From positions 1-54,448 of the forward strand of contig JAISCA010000017.1 of assembly GCA_031265875.1 (NCBI GenBank): a stretch of DNA of 54,448 bases, written 5' to 3'. Below the pieces are notes generated by a model, which was not told the origin of the DNA, did no database searches, and saw only the letters and a program-made list of their open reading frames with translations. Below are positions 23,739-32,383 of this stretch, one piece after another. Source of the stretch: Propionibacteriaceae bacterium (GTDB lineage: Bacteria > Actinomycetota > Actinomycetes > Propionibacteriales > Propionibacteriaceae). The translations under genes and the position numbers were made by a program. Position 1 is the first letter of the stretch. Each line of letters begins with the position of its first letter.

Positions 23739-25466
23739 TCACTGCGGTCGATCCACTTCGGTCAGACCACCGTCGAAGTCCAACTCGAGGACGCGGTCCA
23801 GGCTCAACCGGTCCAGGAAGCGATCGTCGTGGCTGACCACCAGCAGGGCGCCGGCGTAACCGGACAGGGCCTGGACCAGGCTGTCGACGCTGGACTGGTC
23901 CAGATTGTTGGTCGGCTCGTCCAAGATCAGCAGCCAGGCCGGCGGGCGCGCCCCCAACAGGCCGGCTAAGGCGACCCGGAAGCGCTCGCCGCCGGACAGG
24001 TCGTCCACCGGCCGCTCGACCGCCGCCTGACGCAGGCGCAGGCGGGCCAGCAAGGCCCGGGCCTCGACCGGGCTGAGACCGGGGGCGAGGCGGCGCAGGT
24101 TGTCCAAGGCGCTACGGTCGCCGTCCAGGCCGTCCAAGCGCTGGCGCAGGTACCCCACTCGGTCGGTCAGCAAGAGCCCGCTCGGCCTCATGGGAATAGT
24201 CGGGTCAGCCGAAGCGGGCGGCTGGACCTGGTCCATCGAAGCGGGCGGCTCGGTCGGGTTGGCCCAATGGGCCTTCACATGGGCCTCCACTGGGCCGGTC
24301 TGGTTCGGCGGCGGTCGGCCGGGGGCCGGCCGGCTGGCCCAGAGCCGTTCCAGCAAGCGGGTCTTGCCCACGCCGTTGGGGCCGATCAACCCCACCCGTT
24401 CGGGGCCTTGGACGATTTGGAGCCGCCGCCCATCGTCCAATTCGGCCAGACGGCGACCGCTGGCCAAGCCGGGGTCGGGCAGGTCGAGCCGGATGGGCTC
24501 ATCGGATATCAGCTGGGCGGCGGCCCGATCGGCGGCGGTCTGGGCTTCGGCCAGGCGGTCGTCCATGGTCGCGCGCAGTTTCCCGGCCGCCACTTGGGCG
24601 GCGTTGGGACGGGCCTTGAGCACGATCCGAGGCAGTCCGCCCGACAATTGGGCGGCCCGGCCGCGGCGGGCCCGGCGGGCCAACTTGGCCTCGGCCTCGA
24701 CCCGCTGACGGCGCTCGACCTGGACCCGTTGCTCGGCCTGGCGGACGGCTCGACGGGCGGCCTCCTGCTGGGTCTCCCGCCAAGCCCGGAATTGGCTGTA
24801 CGGGCCGCTGTGGATCTCCAGTCGGCCGGACCGTAGCTCAGCCGTTTGGTCGGTCCGCTCCAACAGGTCGAGGTCGTGCGACACCACGATCAGGTTGCCC
24901 GGCCAACGCGCCACCGCTTCCGCCAAGCGGGCCCGGCTAGCCCGGTCCAGGTTGTTGGTCGGCTCGTCCAGCAAAGTGATGGCGTCCCGGCGCAGCCGTA
25001 AACCGGCGGTCGCCACCAGCATGGCCTGGCCGCCGGACAACCGGTCGACCGGACGGGTCAAGTCGTCCGTTCCCAGGCCCAGCCAATCCAGTTCGGCCGC
25101 CGCTCTGGCTTCGATGTCCCAATCCGACCCGATCGAGTCGAACCAGGCTGGGTCGGTCGAGCCGGCGGCGATGGCGCGCAGGGCGGCCAACGGGCGGGCC
25201 ACTCCAAGCAGGTCGGCCACGGTGGCATGGCTGGCCCAGGCCAAGGACTGGGGCAGGTAGCCGACCGAGCCTGAGCGGACGATGGAGCCGCCGGTCGGCC
25301 GCAGCTGCCCGGCGATCAGTTTGAGCAAGGTCGATTTGCCGGCGCCGTTTACTCCGACCAGGCCGGTGCGGCCCGGGTTGAAGGCGCCATTGACGTCGGT
25401 CAGCACGACGGCGCCGTCGGGCCAGGCGAAAGACAATTGGTTGAGGACTACGGCGGTGGCGGGCAT
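23739..25466 (-). CDS. ABC-F family ATPase (ribosome-protection type candidate)
   Basis: A 575-residue soluble protein with two ABC domains in one chain and no membrane segment. Domain 1 has Walker A GVNGAGKST (residues 38-46), signature LSGGQAML and Walker B LLDEPTNNLD. A linker rich in Arg, Gln and Ala separates it from domain 2 with GPNGVGKTRL, a Pro-rich insert, signature LSGGERFRVA and LILDEPTNNLD. ABC-F proteins act on the ribosome; many actinobacterial members of this length confer resistance to macrolides, lincosamides or related drugs. The upstream leader ORF and the hairpin over its ribosome binding site fit drug-inducible control. Confidence 0.9.
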   Translation of the reverse strand: MPATAVVLNQLSFAWPDGAVVLTDVNGAFNPGRTGLVGVNGAGKSTLLKLIAGQLRPTGGSIVRSGSVGYLPQSLAWASHATVADLLGVARPLAALRAIAAGSTDPAWFDSIGSDWDIEARAAAELDWLGLGTDDLTRPVDRLSGGQAMLVATAGLRLRRDAITLLDEPTNNLDRASRARLAEAVARWPGNLIVVSHDLDLLERTDQTAELRSGRLEIHSGPYSQFRAWRETQQEAARRAVRQAEQRVQVERRQRVEAEAKLARRARRGRAAQLSGGLPRIVLKARPNAAQVAAGKLRATMDDRLAEAQTAADRAAAQLISDEPIRLDLPDPGLASGRRLAELDDGRRLQIVQGPERVGLIGPNGVGKTRLLERLWASRPAPGRPPPNQTGPVEAHVKAHWANPTEPPASMDQVQPPASADPTIPMRPSGLLLTDRVGYLRQRLDGLDGDRSALDNLRRLAPGLSPVEARALLARLRLRQAAVERPVDDLSGGERFRVALAGLLGARPPAWLLILDEPTNNLDQSSVDSLVQALSGYAGALLVVSHDDRFLDRLSLDRVLELDFDGGLTEVDRPQ

Positions 25467-25469
25467 GTT

Positions 25470-25499
25470 GGCTCCAGTCGGTCGGGCGCGACCGGAGCC
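25470..25499 (-). promoter_or_regulatory. Hairpin sequestering the ABC-F ribosome binding site
   Basis: On the plus strand GGCTC (25470-25474) pairs with GAGCC (25495-25499) and CGGTCG (25479-25484) with CGACCG (25489-25494), an 11-bp stem with a four-base bulge and a four-base loop. The minus-strand GGAG that serves the ABC-F start lies at 25472-25475, inside the stem. Confidence 0.65.
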
Positions 25500-25514
25500 G
25501 GGGGCGGCGTCGGG

Positions 25515-25553
25515 TCAGCGCTGGGTCAGTCGGTCGACCGGGAAACCCGCCAT
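25515..25553 (-). CDS. Leader peptide ORF upstream of the ABC-F gene
   Basis: A 12-codon ORF, MAGFPVDRLTQR, ending 15 bp before the hairpin that covers the ABC-F ribosome binding site. GAGG lies two bases before its ATG, a short spacing. The 10-mer CGACCGACTG inside it is repeated exactly in the 3' arm of the hairpin, so it can compete for the 5' arm. The arrangement resembles erm and other ABC-F leaders, where drug-stalled ribosomes on the leader free the main start site. Confidence 0.5.
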   Translation of the reverse strand: MAGFPVDRLTQR

Positions 25554-25589
25554 AACCTCGTCCAATCTTGAGGAGACAACAACGAGGAC

Positions 25590-25618
25590 ACTTTAACCGT
25601 CCGTCCCGTCACCAGCAA
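25590..25618 (-). promoter_or_regulatory. Promoter of the ABC-F gene
   Basis: Minus strand TTGCTG (25613-25618), a 17-bp spacer and TAAAGT (25590-25595). It would give a leader of about 115 bases that contains the short ORF and the hairpin. Confidence 0.5.
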
Positions 25619-25794
25619 GCCCTCGGCCATAGCCACTCAGGCCCGCGGCCCTACGGCGCTGGGACATCCGAAGCCGTCTATCAGCGAGCCCTCGGCTCTA
25701 GCCCCGACCGCCCTGACGGGCGGTCGTATTGAAGATGTCTGCCGTGGCTCCCGGCGGGTCGGGACGGGCGCTTGAGTTGGTCCGTCAGAGTCGC

Positions 25795-25945
25795 CTTCGG
25801 CGTCCCTAACGTAGCTTTTGGTCGGGTTCCGGCCGGGTTCGGTGGTCGTATCTATCCAGTCGGTGTGGATGGTTACGCGATTGAGCGGTTGGGATTGTTT
25901 CGTCGGCGTGTCGGATGTCGTAAGGCTCCGGTCGGTGATTGGACC
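25795..25945. repeat. Dispersed hairpin repeat, copies d0 and d
   Basis: CTTCGGCGTCCCTAACGTAG at 25795-25814 resembles copy f1, and GTTTCGTCGGCGTGTCGG with ATGTCGTAAGGCTCCGGTCGG at 25898-25936 carries the full core. The stem is poorly formed here. The remaining bases between the ABC-F and rpsF promoters (25619-25790) hold no gene. Confidence 0.55.
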
Positions 25946-25971
25946 GTACGCACGTGTGGTTCGGCGGCGGT

Positions 25972-26001
25972 TCGACAGGTTGGGGCCGACCCCGTATTCT
26001 T
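25972..26001 (+). promoter_or_regulatory. Candidate promoter of the rpsF operon
   Basis: TCGACA (25972-25977), an 18-bp spacer and TATTCT (25996-26001). The 80-base leader contains an inverted GCGTGTGCG/CGCACGCGC that might relate to S6-S18 feedback control, which is not demonstrated here. Confidence 0.4.
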
Positions 26002-26082
26002 TGCCCTTGGCGTGTGCGTCGCACGCGCTCTCACTCCTGCTGCGGGGAACCCGTAGCCGACAGTCCACAGGAGCTTTCGCGT

Positions 26083-26373
26083 ATGCGCAGTTACGAAGTC
26101 ATGATCATCATCGATCCCGAGGTGGACGACCGCCAGGTCACCGCCCTGGTCGAGAATCACCTCAAGCCCGTCATCAAGGCCGGGGCCAAGGTCACCGACA
26201 TCAGCGTGATGGGGCGCCGGCGCTTCTCTTACGAGATCAAGAAGCATGCCGAGGGCACCTACGTCGTGGTCCTGCTGGAGACCGAGCCGGCCGTGGTCCA
26301 GGAGTTCGACCGTCGTCTGACGATCGACGAGCTGGTGCTGCGGTCCAAGATCTTCCGGCCCGACGCCAAGTGA
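26083..26373 (+). CDS. rpsF: 30S ribosomal protein S6
   Basis: A 96-residue protein from the ATG at 26083 behind CAGGAGC; a longer upstream frame is not coding. MRSYEVMIIIDPEVDDRQVT, VTDISVMGRRRFSYEIKKHA and GTYVVVLLETEP are standard S6 segments. S6 binds S18 and the central domain of 16S rRNA. First gene of the conserved rpsF-ssb-rpsR-rplI group. Confidence 0.98.
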   Translation: MRSYEVMIIIDPEVDDRQVTALVENHLKPVIKAGAKVTDISVMGRRRFSYEIKKHAEGTYVVVLLETEPAVVQEFDRRLTIDELVLRSKIFRPDAK

Positions 26374-26469
26374 GCCTCAGGCCACGGCTGTGCCCGGTCG
26401 ACTGACTGTCACAGCCCGATGGCAGAGTGACTCTCGTCCTAGATTCCCTACGAGGTTCGGAGACCGATA

Positions 26470-26988
26470 ATGGCAGGCGAAACGATCATTACGGTGGTCG
26501 GCAATCTGACCGCCGATCCAGAGTTGCGGTTCACGCCCAATGGCGCGGCCGTGGCTAATTTCACGGTGGCTTCGACGCCACGCACCTTCGACCGTCAGAC
26601 CAACGAGTGGCGCGACGGCGAGGCCATGTTCTTGAATTGCTCGGTTTGGCGTCAGGTGGCGGAGAACGTCGCCGAGTCGCTGACCAAGGGCATGAGGGTG
26701 ATCGTCCAGGGCCGCTTGCGGGCCCGGTCTTACGAGACCCGCGACGGTGAGCGCCGGACGGTCTTCGAGATCGACGTCGACGAGATCGGTCCCGCTTTGC
26801 GGTACGCCACGGCCAAGGTCACGCGCACCCCCTCCTCCGGCTCGTACGGCGGCGGTGGCGGCGCTGGCGCTGGCGGCGGCGGAGGGTCTTACGGCGGTGG
26901 CGGCGGTGGTGGCGGCTGGTCCAGCCCCGAGCCCCAGGCCACGGCCGATCCCTGGGCCAACGCCCAGTCCGACGACCCGCCCTTCTGA
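26470..26988 (+). CDS. ssb: Single-stranded DNA-binding protein
   Basis: A 172-residue SSB. The N-terminal OB fold runs from [20 protein letters not shown] through [21 protein letters not shown] Gly-rich linker (residues 121-150) leads to the acidic tip DDPPF, the docking site for partner proteins in replication and repair. Its place between rpsF and rpsR is the standard one. Confidence 0.98.
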   Translation: MAGETIITVVGNLTADPELRFTPNGAAVANFTVASTPRTFDRQTNEWRDGEAMFLNCSVWRQVAENVAESLTKGMRVIVQGRLRARSYETRDGERRTVFEIDVDEIGPALRYATAKVTRTPSSGSYGGGGGAGAGGGGGSYGGGGGGGGWSSPEPQATADPWANAQSDDPPF

Positions 26989-27148
26989 GCTTCCGCTGGC
27001 GGCGTCGAGGCGTCCGTCAGCGGAGCATGACAACTCAATCCAATGTTTCAAACCAGTGGTCGGGGGTCTCAGACTCCCGACGAGGTGAGGCTACGGCCTC
27101 GCCGAGGCACATTCCGGCAGCCGCCGGGCTCGAAAGGAGAGCACCACA

Positions 27149-27382
27149 ATGGCCCCACGCAAGCCAATCTCGAAGAAGAAGATCGTCCCGGTCAAGACCG
27201 TCCGTCTGGGCGAAGTCGACTACAAAGACGTCACCTTGCTGCGTAAGTTCATCTCCGAACGGGGCAAGATCCGCGCCCGCCGGGTGACGGGTCTGTCCGT
27301 CCAAGACCAGCGCAGAATCGCCAAAGCGATCAAGAACGCCCGCGAAGTCGCCCTGCTGCCCTACGCTTCGACGTCCCGCTGA
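27149..27382 (+). CDS. rpsR: 30S ribosomal protein S18, zinc-independent form
   Basis: A 77-residue S18: [40 protein letters not shown] and ALLPY are the family core. The CxxC-type zinc-binding cysteines usually found near the N-terminus are absent; no cysteine is present in the protein. Actinobacteria often carry a zinc-free S18 paralog expressed under zinc limitation, but here the cysteine-free form occupies the main S6-SSB-S18-L9 operon. RNA contacts with S6 should be unaffected. Confidence 0.97.
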   Translation: MAPRKPISKKKIVPVKTVRLGEVDYKDVTLLRKFISERGKIRARRVTGLSVQDQRRIAKAIKNAREVALLPYASTSR

Positions 27383-27396
27383 CGAGAGGATCTGAG

Positions 27397-27843
27397 ATGA
27401 AGCTGATTTTGACCACTGCCGTCGACGCCCTCGGCATCGCCGGGGACATCGTCGACGTGCGGCCGGGCTACGGCCGTAATTTCCTGCTGCCGACCGGCCG
27501 GGCCATCCTGTGGACGCGCGGAGCCGAGAAGCAGATCGAGGGCATCAAACGGGCCCGCGACGCCCGCGAGATCCGTGGCATCGACCACGCCAACCAGGTT
27601 CGGGCCCAGTTGGAGGCTCTCGCCATCACGACCAAGGCCCCCGCGGGGGAGTCCGGCACCCTGTTCGGCTCCCTCACCCCGGCCGCCATCGCCCAAGCCG
27701 TCAAGAGCAGCGGCGGACCGGCCATCGACAAGCGCAGCGTCGTCCTGGCCAAGCCGATCAAGCAGACCGGCAAGCACACCGTCGGCATCCGCCTGCACGA
27801 GGCCGTCACCGCTCACGTCACGGTCCAGGTCGAGGCCGCCTGA
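27397..27843 (+). CDS. rplI: 50S ribosomal protein L9
   Basis: A 148-residue L9 with the N-terminal rRNA-binding domain (MKLILTTAVDALGIAGDIVD, VRPGYGRNFLLPTGRAI), the long connecting helix and the C-terminal domain (LFGSLTPAAIAQAVKSSG, HTVGIRLHEAVTAHVTVQVE). It is followed not by dnaB, as in many actinobacteria, but by the convergent sensor kinase gene. Confidence 0.98.
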   Translation: MKLILTTAVDALGIAGDIVDVRPGYGRNFLLPTGRAILWTRGAEKQIEGIKRARDAREIRGIDHANQVRAQLEALAITTKAPAGESGTLFGSLTPAAIAQAVKSSGGPAIDKRSVVLAKPIKQTGKHTVGIRLHEAVTAHVTVQVEAA

Positions 27844-27920
27844 TCGCGCCAGCCGGCCCGGTCCTCAGCCCCGCCGCCCGCCCCGACGCCTCGTCGGAGC
27901 CGGTGAGCCAGGGCTGGGGG

Positions 27921-27946
27921 CCGGGCCGGTCTGTCTCTCGGCCCGG
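27921..27946. terminator. Terminator-like hairpin after rplI
   Basis: CCGGGCCG (27921-27928) pairs perfectly with CGGCCCGG (27939-27946) around a ten-base loop, 78 bp after the rplI stop and between convergent genes. No T tract. Confidence 0.5.
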
Positions 27947-28000
27947 GTCCGATCGTTGTGGCGCCGACAGGGCAGCCAGGTCTGAATCACACGGCTGTCA

Positions 28001-28032
28001 TTATGCACAGGTGGGGATAAGCCTGTGCACAA
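28001..28032. other. Pair of DnaA-box-like sequences in opposite orientation
   Basis: TTATGCACA at 28001-28009 and TTGTGCACA (minus strand) at 28024-28032 both match the DnaA-box pattern TTNTNCACA. They form an inverted repeat, TGCACAGG/CCTGTGCA, with a ten-base spacer. Confidence 0.45.
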
Positions 28033-28127
28033 GCCGGTCCGGGGCGGTCCCGGACCGGTGGTCCCGCCCGGCGCCGCCTCTGATCGCGGACGTGCCTCTG
28101 GTCGCGGACTGATCGTTGGTGGCGGGC

Positions 28128-29570
28128 CTACGGGCTCTCGGGGAGCGCCCCGGGGTCTTCTGGGTCGGGCTCGGCGGCCGGCAGACGGAAGATGAACTCG
28201 GCCCCGCCGTCACGGGAGGGGCCGGCCATGACCTCGCCACCGTGGGCGGTCACCGTATGGTCCACGATCGACAGGCCCAGGCCGGTGCCAGGGGTGTTGC
28301 GCGAACTGTCCGAACGATAGAAGCGGTCGAAGATGTGGGGCAGGTCCTTCTCGTCGATGCCGGGCCCCTGATCGGCGATACGCAGCTCGCCGCCGCGCAA
28401 GCGGACGGTGACGCGACCGGACTCGGGCGAGAACTTGACCGCGTTGTCGAGCAAATTGGTGACGGCCCGCTCCAGCATGGCCGGGTCGCCCGTCACCAGC
28501 CAAGGTTCCAGATCGACGTCGAAGACCAACTGAGGGCCCCGGCGGTGGGCGCGGGCCACAGCCCGGGACACCACGGCGCTGAAATCGACCAACTCCTGGT
28601 TGTACTGCACCCCCTCCTCGCGGCTGAGGGCGACCAGATCGCCGATCAGAGCGGTGAACTCGCCCAATTGCTCGGCGATGTCGCGCAGGGTCTCCGCCCG
28701 AGCGCCGGGCGGCAACATACCAGTGCTCTCGTCCGCGATCAGCAATTCGACGTTGGTGCGCAGACTGGTCAAGGGGGTCCGTAGCTCATGGCTGGCGTCC
28801 GCGATCAGACGGCGTTGGCGCTCCCGGGCCAGGGCTAAGGAGGAGACCACGGAGTTGAAGGAGCGGCTCAATTCGACCACCTCGTCGATGCCTTGGACCT
28901 CGACCGGGTCCAATTTGTCGGTCTTGGTGATCGCGGCCACGCCCCGCGACAGCTGTTGGATCGACTGCAGGGAGGCCCGGGCCAGGACCAGACCGGACAG
29001 GCCGCCGATCAGCATGCCGATCAGGGCGGCGATCCACTGCATCCAACTGAGCGTGCGCAAAGTGGCCACGGTCGGACCCAGCTCCCGGCCCAAGATGAGG
29101 GCGTAGCCATCGTTGCTCGACTCGACCACCACCGGCACGGCCACGATGCGGTAGACCACGCCGTCCGCCCTCAGACCGCTGCGGTGCGAGCGGCCCGTGC
29201 GCAAGCGGGCGATGGCGACCTCGGTCGGCTCCACCACCAGTTCCTGCCCGCCCAGGATGACTGTCAAGGTGCGGTTGGCGTGAAGCAAGACGACGGAGAC
29301 GTTCTCCGGCTCCAAAGAATCGGCGTTGAAGCCGGTCGAGGAGCCCAGATCGGCCGCGATCTGCTCGGCCGTCCGGCTGGCCACCGTCAGCAGCTCGTCG
29401 TCCAGCTCCTCGTACAAGGACTGGCGGGCGACTTGGTACACCACGGTGCCGGACAGCAGCGCCCCCAGCCCGACCGACAGGGTGGATAGGAAGATCAGCC
29501 GACTGCGTAAGGATCGGCTGAGCTTGGTCCAGACCGCTTGCCCGGCCCGGCGGAACGGGTTCGGTATCAC
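28128..29570 (-). CDS. Sensor histidine kinase (MprB-type)
   Basis: A 480-residue membrane kinase. Transmembrane segments at about 25-47 and 175-197 enclose an extracytoplasmic sensor region. A HAMP domain follows (residues 198-250), then the HisKA box [16 protein letters not shown] with phosphorylated H261, the N box [10 protein letters not shown], and G boxes [10 protein letters not shown] and [13 protein letters not shown]. It would phosphorylate the regulator encoded just upstream, which overlaps its start by ATGA. In mycobacteria, related MprAB systems respond to cell-envelope stress. Confidence 0.95.
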   Translation of the reverse strand: MIPNPFRRAGQAVWTKLSRSLRSRLIFLSTLSVGLGALLSGTVVYQVARQSLYEELDDELLTVASRTAEQIAADLGSSTGFNADSLEPENVSVVLLHANRTLTVILGGQELVVEPTEVAIARLRTGRSHRSGLRADGVVYRIVAVPVVVESSNDGYALILGRELGPTVATLRTLSWMQWIAALIGMLIGGLSGLVLARASLQSIQQLSRGVAAITKTDKLDPVEVQGIDEVVELSRSFNSVVSSLALARERQRRLIADASHELRTPLTSLRTNVELLIADESTGMLPPGARAETLRDIAEQLGEFTALIGDLVALSREEGVQYNQELVDFSAVVSRAVARAHRRGPQLVFDVDLEPWLVTGDPAMLERAVTNLLDNAVKFSPESGRVTVRLRGGELRIADQGPGIDEKDLPHIFDRFYRSDSSRNTPGTGLGLSIVDHTVTAHGGEVMAGPSRDGGAEFIFRLPAAEPDPEDPGALPESP

Positions 29571-30265
29571 GCCGCCGTCTCGCGCAGGGCGTAGCCGATG
29601 CCGCGGACCGTATGGATCAACCGGGGCTCACCGCTCTGTTCCGTCTTACGCCGCAGGTAGCTGATGTACACCTCCAGCGAGTTGGCCGTGGTCATGAAGT
29701 CGAAGCCCCAGACCTCGTTCAGCAACCAACTCCGCTCCAGCACCCGGCGCGGGTTCTCCATGAAGGTGTGCAAGAGCGCGAACTCGGTTCTGGTCAAAAT
29801 GATACGACGGTCGCCCCGCCAGACCTCACGGGTCTGGGGGTCGAGGGTGAGATCGGAGAAGACCAGCCGCTCCGAGGGCTCGCCGCCCGCGTTCGGCTCG
29901 GCCGGATGGGAGCGGCGGGTCAAGGCCCGCAGCCGGGCCAGCAACTCATCCAGGGAGAAGGGCTTGGTCATGTAGTCGTCGCCGCCGGCGTCCAGCCCAT
30001 CGACCCGGTCGTTGACGGCGTCACGCGCGGTCAAGACCAGAATCGGCACGTCGTTGCCGGACTCGCGCAGCATCCGGGTGGCCTCCAGCCCGTTCAAGCG
30101 CGGCATCATGACGTCCATGATGACGGCGTCGGCCCGCAGATTGGACAACTTGGCTAGAGCCTCCAAGCCGTCGTTCGCCGTCGTGACCTGGTAGCCGACG
30201 TATTGCAGGGAACGGGCCAGGGAGTCGCGGACCGCCTGATCGTCGTCAACCACGAGGATGTGCAT
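29567..30265 (-). CDS. OmpR-family response regulator (MprA-type)
   Basis: A 232-residue regulator. The receiver domain has the acidic triad VVDDDQ, phosphorylated D51 (VIMDVMMP), Thr and Lys at LVLTARDA and [11 protein letters not shown] linker leads to the winged-helix domain ([43 protein letters not shown]). It is the first gene of the two-gene operon. Confidence 0.96.
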   Translation of the reverse strand: MHILVVDDDQAVRDSLARSLQYVGYQVTTANDGLEALAKLSNLRADAVIMDVMMPRLNGLEATRMLRESGNDVPILVLTARDAVNDRVDGLDAGGDDYMTKPFSLDELLARLRALTRRSHPAEPNAGGEPSERLVFSDLTLDPQTREVWRGDRRIILTRTEFALLHTFMENPRRVLERSWLLNEVWGFDFMTTANSLEVYISYLRRKTEQSGEPRLIHTVRGIGYALRETAA

Positions 30266-30308
30266 GATCCAACTGTGCCATCTCCGGGCGCTTCACAGCC
30301 GCCGGGGG

Positions 30309-30321
30309 GTGGTCGGACCAC
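30309..30321. promoter_or_regulatory. Candidate GntR/PhnF-type operator of the phosphonate operon
   Basis: GTGGTCGGACCAC is a perfect palindrome with 6-bp arms and one central base, similar to operators of HutC-branch GntR regulators such as PhnF (TGGT-n-ACCA type). It lies 130 bp before phnW. No regulator gene is in the operon. Confidence 0.5.
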
Positions 30322-30451
30322 TGGTGTCGCTGGGTTGATTCCAATTCGTCACCCAGAGTTGGGCCGCCGTTGGCCTGCCGCCCCCTGTGCCGTTCATCGA
30401 GCCGGCCGAAGACTGTCTGACGGACCTCGTCAGATAAGGAGCGAACTCGGT

Positions 30452-31675
30452 ATGACCCTCGCGCCCCACCTCAGTCCGGCCCGTCGGACCGGCTCGGGTC
30501 CGGCCACCAGCTCAGCTAGTGGCGTCGCCGGAGCGAATGATTTCCGCCCGGCCCCCTTGATCTTGCTCACCCCCGGACCGCTCACCACCTCGGAGCGCAC
30601 CCGGGCCGCCGCCACCTTCGACCTGGGCTCGTGGGACGCTCCCTTCGCCGCCCTCACAGCCGAGGTCTGCGACCGTTTGACCGCCATCCTGGGCCAGGGC
30701 TCGGACTCCTTCGTCTGTGTGCCCTTGCAAGGGTCCGGCACCTTCGCCGTGGAGGCGACCGTGCGCACCTTCGTACCAGTGGGGTCCGGTCTGGTGGTGC
30801 TGTCCAACGGCGCCTACGGGGAACGGGTCGCGGCCATCGGGCGGGCGGCGGGTCGATCGGTCGCGCTCTACCGAGGCGCCTGGGACAGACCGATCGACCC
30901 GGCCGCCGTCCGTTCCCGCTTGGCCGACCTGCCGCCCAGCTACGGCCATGTCGCGGTGGTCCACTGCGAGACCTCGACCGGGGTGCTGAATCCGCTGGAG
31001 CCGATCGCCGACCTGGTGGAGCAGTCCGGGCGCTCGCTCCTGGTCGACGCCATGAGCAGTTTCGGCGCCCTCGACCTACCGGCCTGGCGCCCGGGCTTGA
31101 CCGCCGTCGTGGCCGCCTCCGGCAAGTGTTTGGAGGGGCTGCCCGGTCTGGGCTTCGTGTTGGCCCGGCGCCAAGCTTTGGCCGACGCCAGCGGCCAGTG
31201 CGACTCCTTGGCCCTCGATCTGGCCGACCAACAGGCCTATCTCGAACGCACCGGCCAATGGCGCTTCACTCCGCCCGTCCAAGTGCTGGCGGCCCTGGCC
31301 CAGGCCTTGATCGAGCACGCCGCCGAGGGCGGCCGGGTCGGCCGGCTGGCCCGGTACCAGGCCAATTCGGAGGTTCTGGCGGCCGGCTTGGCCGGTTTGG
31401 GGCTGCGACCGTATCTTCCGGCCGACTGCCAGGCCCCGATCATCCACACCTTCTATCCACCGGACCACCCGGCTTGGGACTTCGACCGTTTCTACCACCA
31501 GGTCCGCCGCCGCGGCTTCGTCCTCTACCCCGGCAAGCTGACCGAGGTCGAGACCTTCCGGGTCGGCTGCATCGGTCAGGTCGATCCCGCCGTCATGCGC
31601 CGGGCCGTGGCCGCCATCGGCGAGGCCTTACGGGAGCTGGGCTGCCCAGCGTCCGCCCCTCCGGAAAGAGACTGA
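30452..31675 (+). CDS. phnW: 2-aminoethylphosphonate--pyruvate transaminase
   Basis: A 407-residue class V aminotransferase starting at the ATG behind AAGGAG; upstream in-frame sequence is not coding-like. LILLTPGPLTTSERTRAAAT and SWDAPFAALTAEVCDRL match the PhnW N-terminus. D199 in LLVDAMSSFGAL and the PLP lysine K225 in AASGKCLEGLPG are in place. It converts 2-aminoethylphosphonate and pyruvate to phosphonoacetaldehyde and alanine, the first step of phosphonate breakdown. The first 30 residues are an extra low-complexity extension. Confidence 0.9.
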   Translation: MTLAPHLSPARRTGSGPATSSASGVAGANDFRPAPLILLTPGPLTTSERTRAAATFDLGSWDAPFAALTAEVCDRLTAILGQGSDSFVCVPLQGSGTFAVEATVRTFVPVGSGLVVLSNGAYGERVAAIGRAAGRSVALYRGAWDRPIDPAAVRSRLADLPPSYGHVAVVHCETSTGVLNPLEPIADLVEQSGRSLLVDAMSSFGALDLPAWRPGLTAVVAASGKCLEGLPGLGFVLARRQALADASGQCDSLALDLADQQAYLERTGQWRFTPPVQVLAALAQALIEHAAEGGRVGRLARYQANSEVLAAGLAGLGLRPYLPADCQAPIIHTFYPPDHPAWDFDRFYHQVRRRGFVLYPGKLTEVETFRVGCIGQVDPAVMRRAVAAIGEALRELGCPASAPPERD

Positions 31676-31677
31676 GC

Positions 31678-32382
31678 ATGGATCTCCAACTCGCCGTCAT
31701 CGATTTGGCCGGCACCAGCGTGGCCGACGACGGCCTGGTCGAAGAGGCTTTCACCGAAGCGATCGGACAACTGGGCATAGGGCCGGCCTCGGACCGTTTC
31801 CCGGCCCTGCTGGCCGAGGTCCGGCGCACCATGGGGGCGTCCAAGATCAGCGTCTTCCGCTCCCTGTTGGGCGACGAGGGACAGGCCCAGGGGGCCAATC
31901 TAGCTTTTGAGCGGGCCTACGCCAGCATGATCGCGGACGGGCTCTGCCGGCCCCTGCCCGGAGCCGAAGACGCCTTCCACCAGCTCCGTCGACGTGGCGT
32001 CAAGATCGCTCTGACGACGGGTTTCGCACCCGCCACCCGGCAGGCCCTGCTGGCCCGGCTGGGCTGGGAGGACCTGGTCGATCTGGCCCTGTCCCCGGCC
32101 GAGGCCGGGCGCGGGCGACCCTACCCCGATCTGATCCTGACCGCCGTGCTGCGCCTGGCGGTGACCCATGTCCGAGCCGTCGCCACCCTGGGCGACACCG
32201 CCAACGACATCCGGGCCGGCCACGCCGCCGGGGCCGGGATCGTGCTGGGGGTGCTGACCGGGGCCCACGACGGCTCCACCTTGGACGAGGCCGGCGCGGA
32301 CGCCGTCCTACCCGGCATCGGCGGTCTAGTGCCATTTCTGGACCGCCTCGGTTTGACCACCCTGACGAAAGGAAACCTCTGA
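31678..32382 (+). CDS. Phosphonoacetaldehyde hydrolase / PhnX-like phosphonatase
   Basis: A 234-residue HAD-superfamily enzyme. The nucleophile motif is VIDLAGTSVADDG (D9, A11), the DxAGT form peculiar to phosphonatases. K56 in MGASKISVF is positioned to form the Schiff base with the aldehyde, and the usual HAD lysine is replaced by Arg in GRGRPYPD, again as in phosphonatases. GDTANDIRAGHAAGAG is the acidic metal motif. It would split phosphonoacetaldehyde to acetaldehyde and phosphate. The length and motifs fit either PhnX or the PhnX-like branch usually found without PhnW. It starts 3 bp after phnW. Confidence 0.85.
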   Translation: MDLQLAVIDLAGTSVADDGLVEEAFTEAIGQLGIGPASDRFPALLAEVRRTMGASKISVFRSLLGDEGQAQGANLAFERAYASMIADGLCRPLPGAEDAFHQLRRRGVKIALTTGFAPATRQALLARLGWEDLVDLALSPAEAGRGRPYPDLILTAVLRLAVTHVRAVATLGDTANDIRAGHAAGAGIVLGVLTGAHDGSTLDEAGADAVLPGIGGLVPFLDRLGLTTLTKGNL

Positions 32383-32383
32383 C

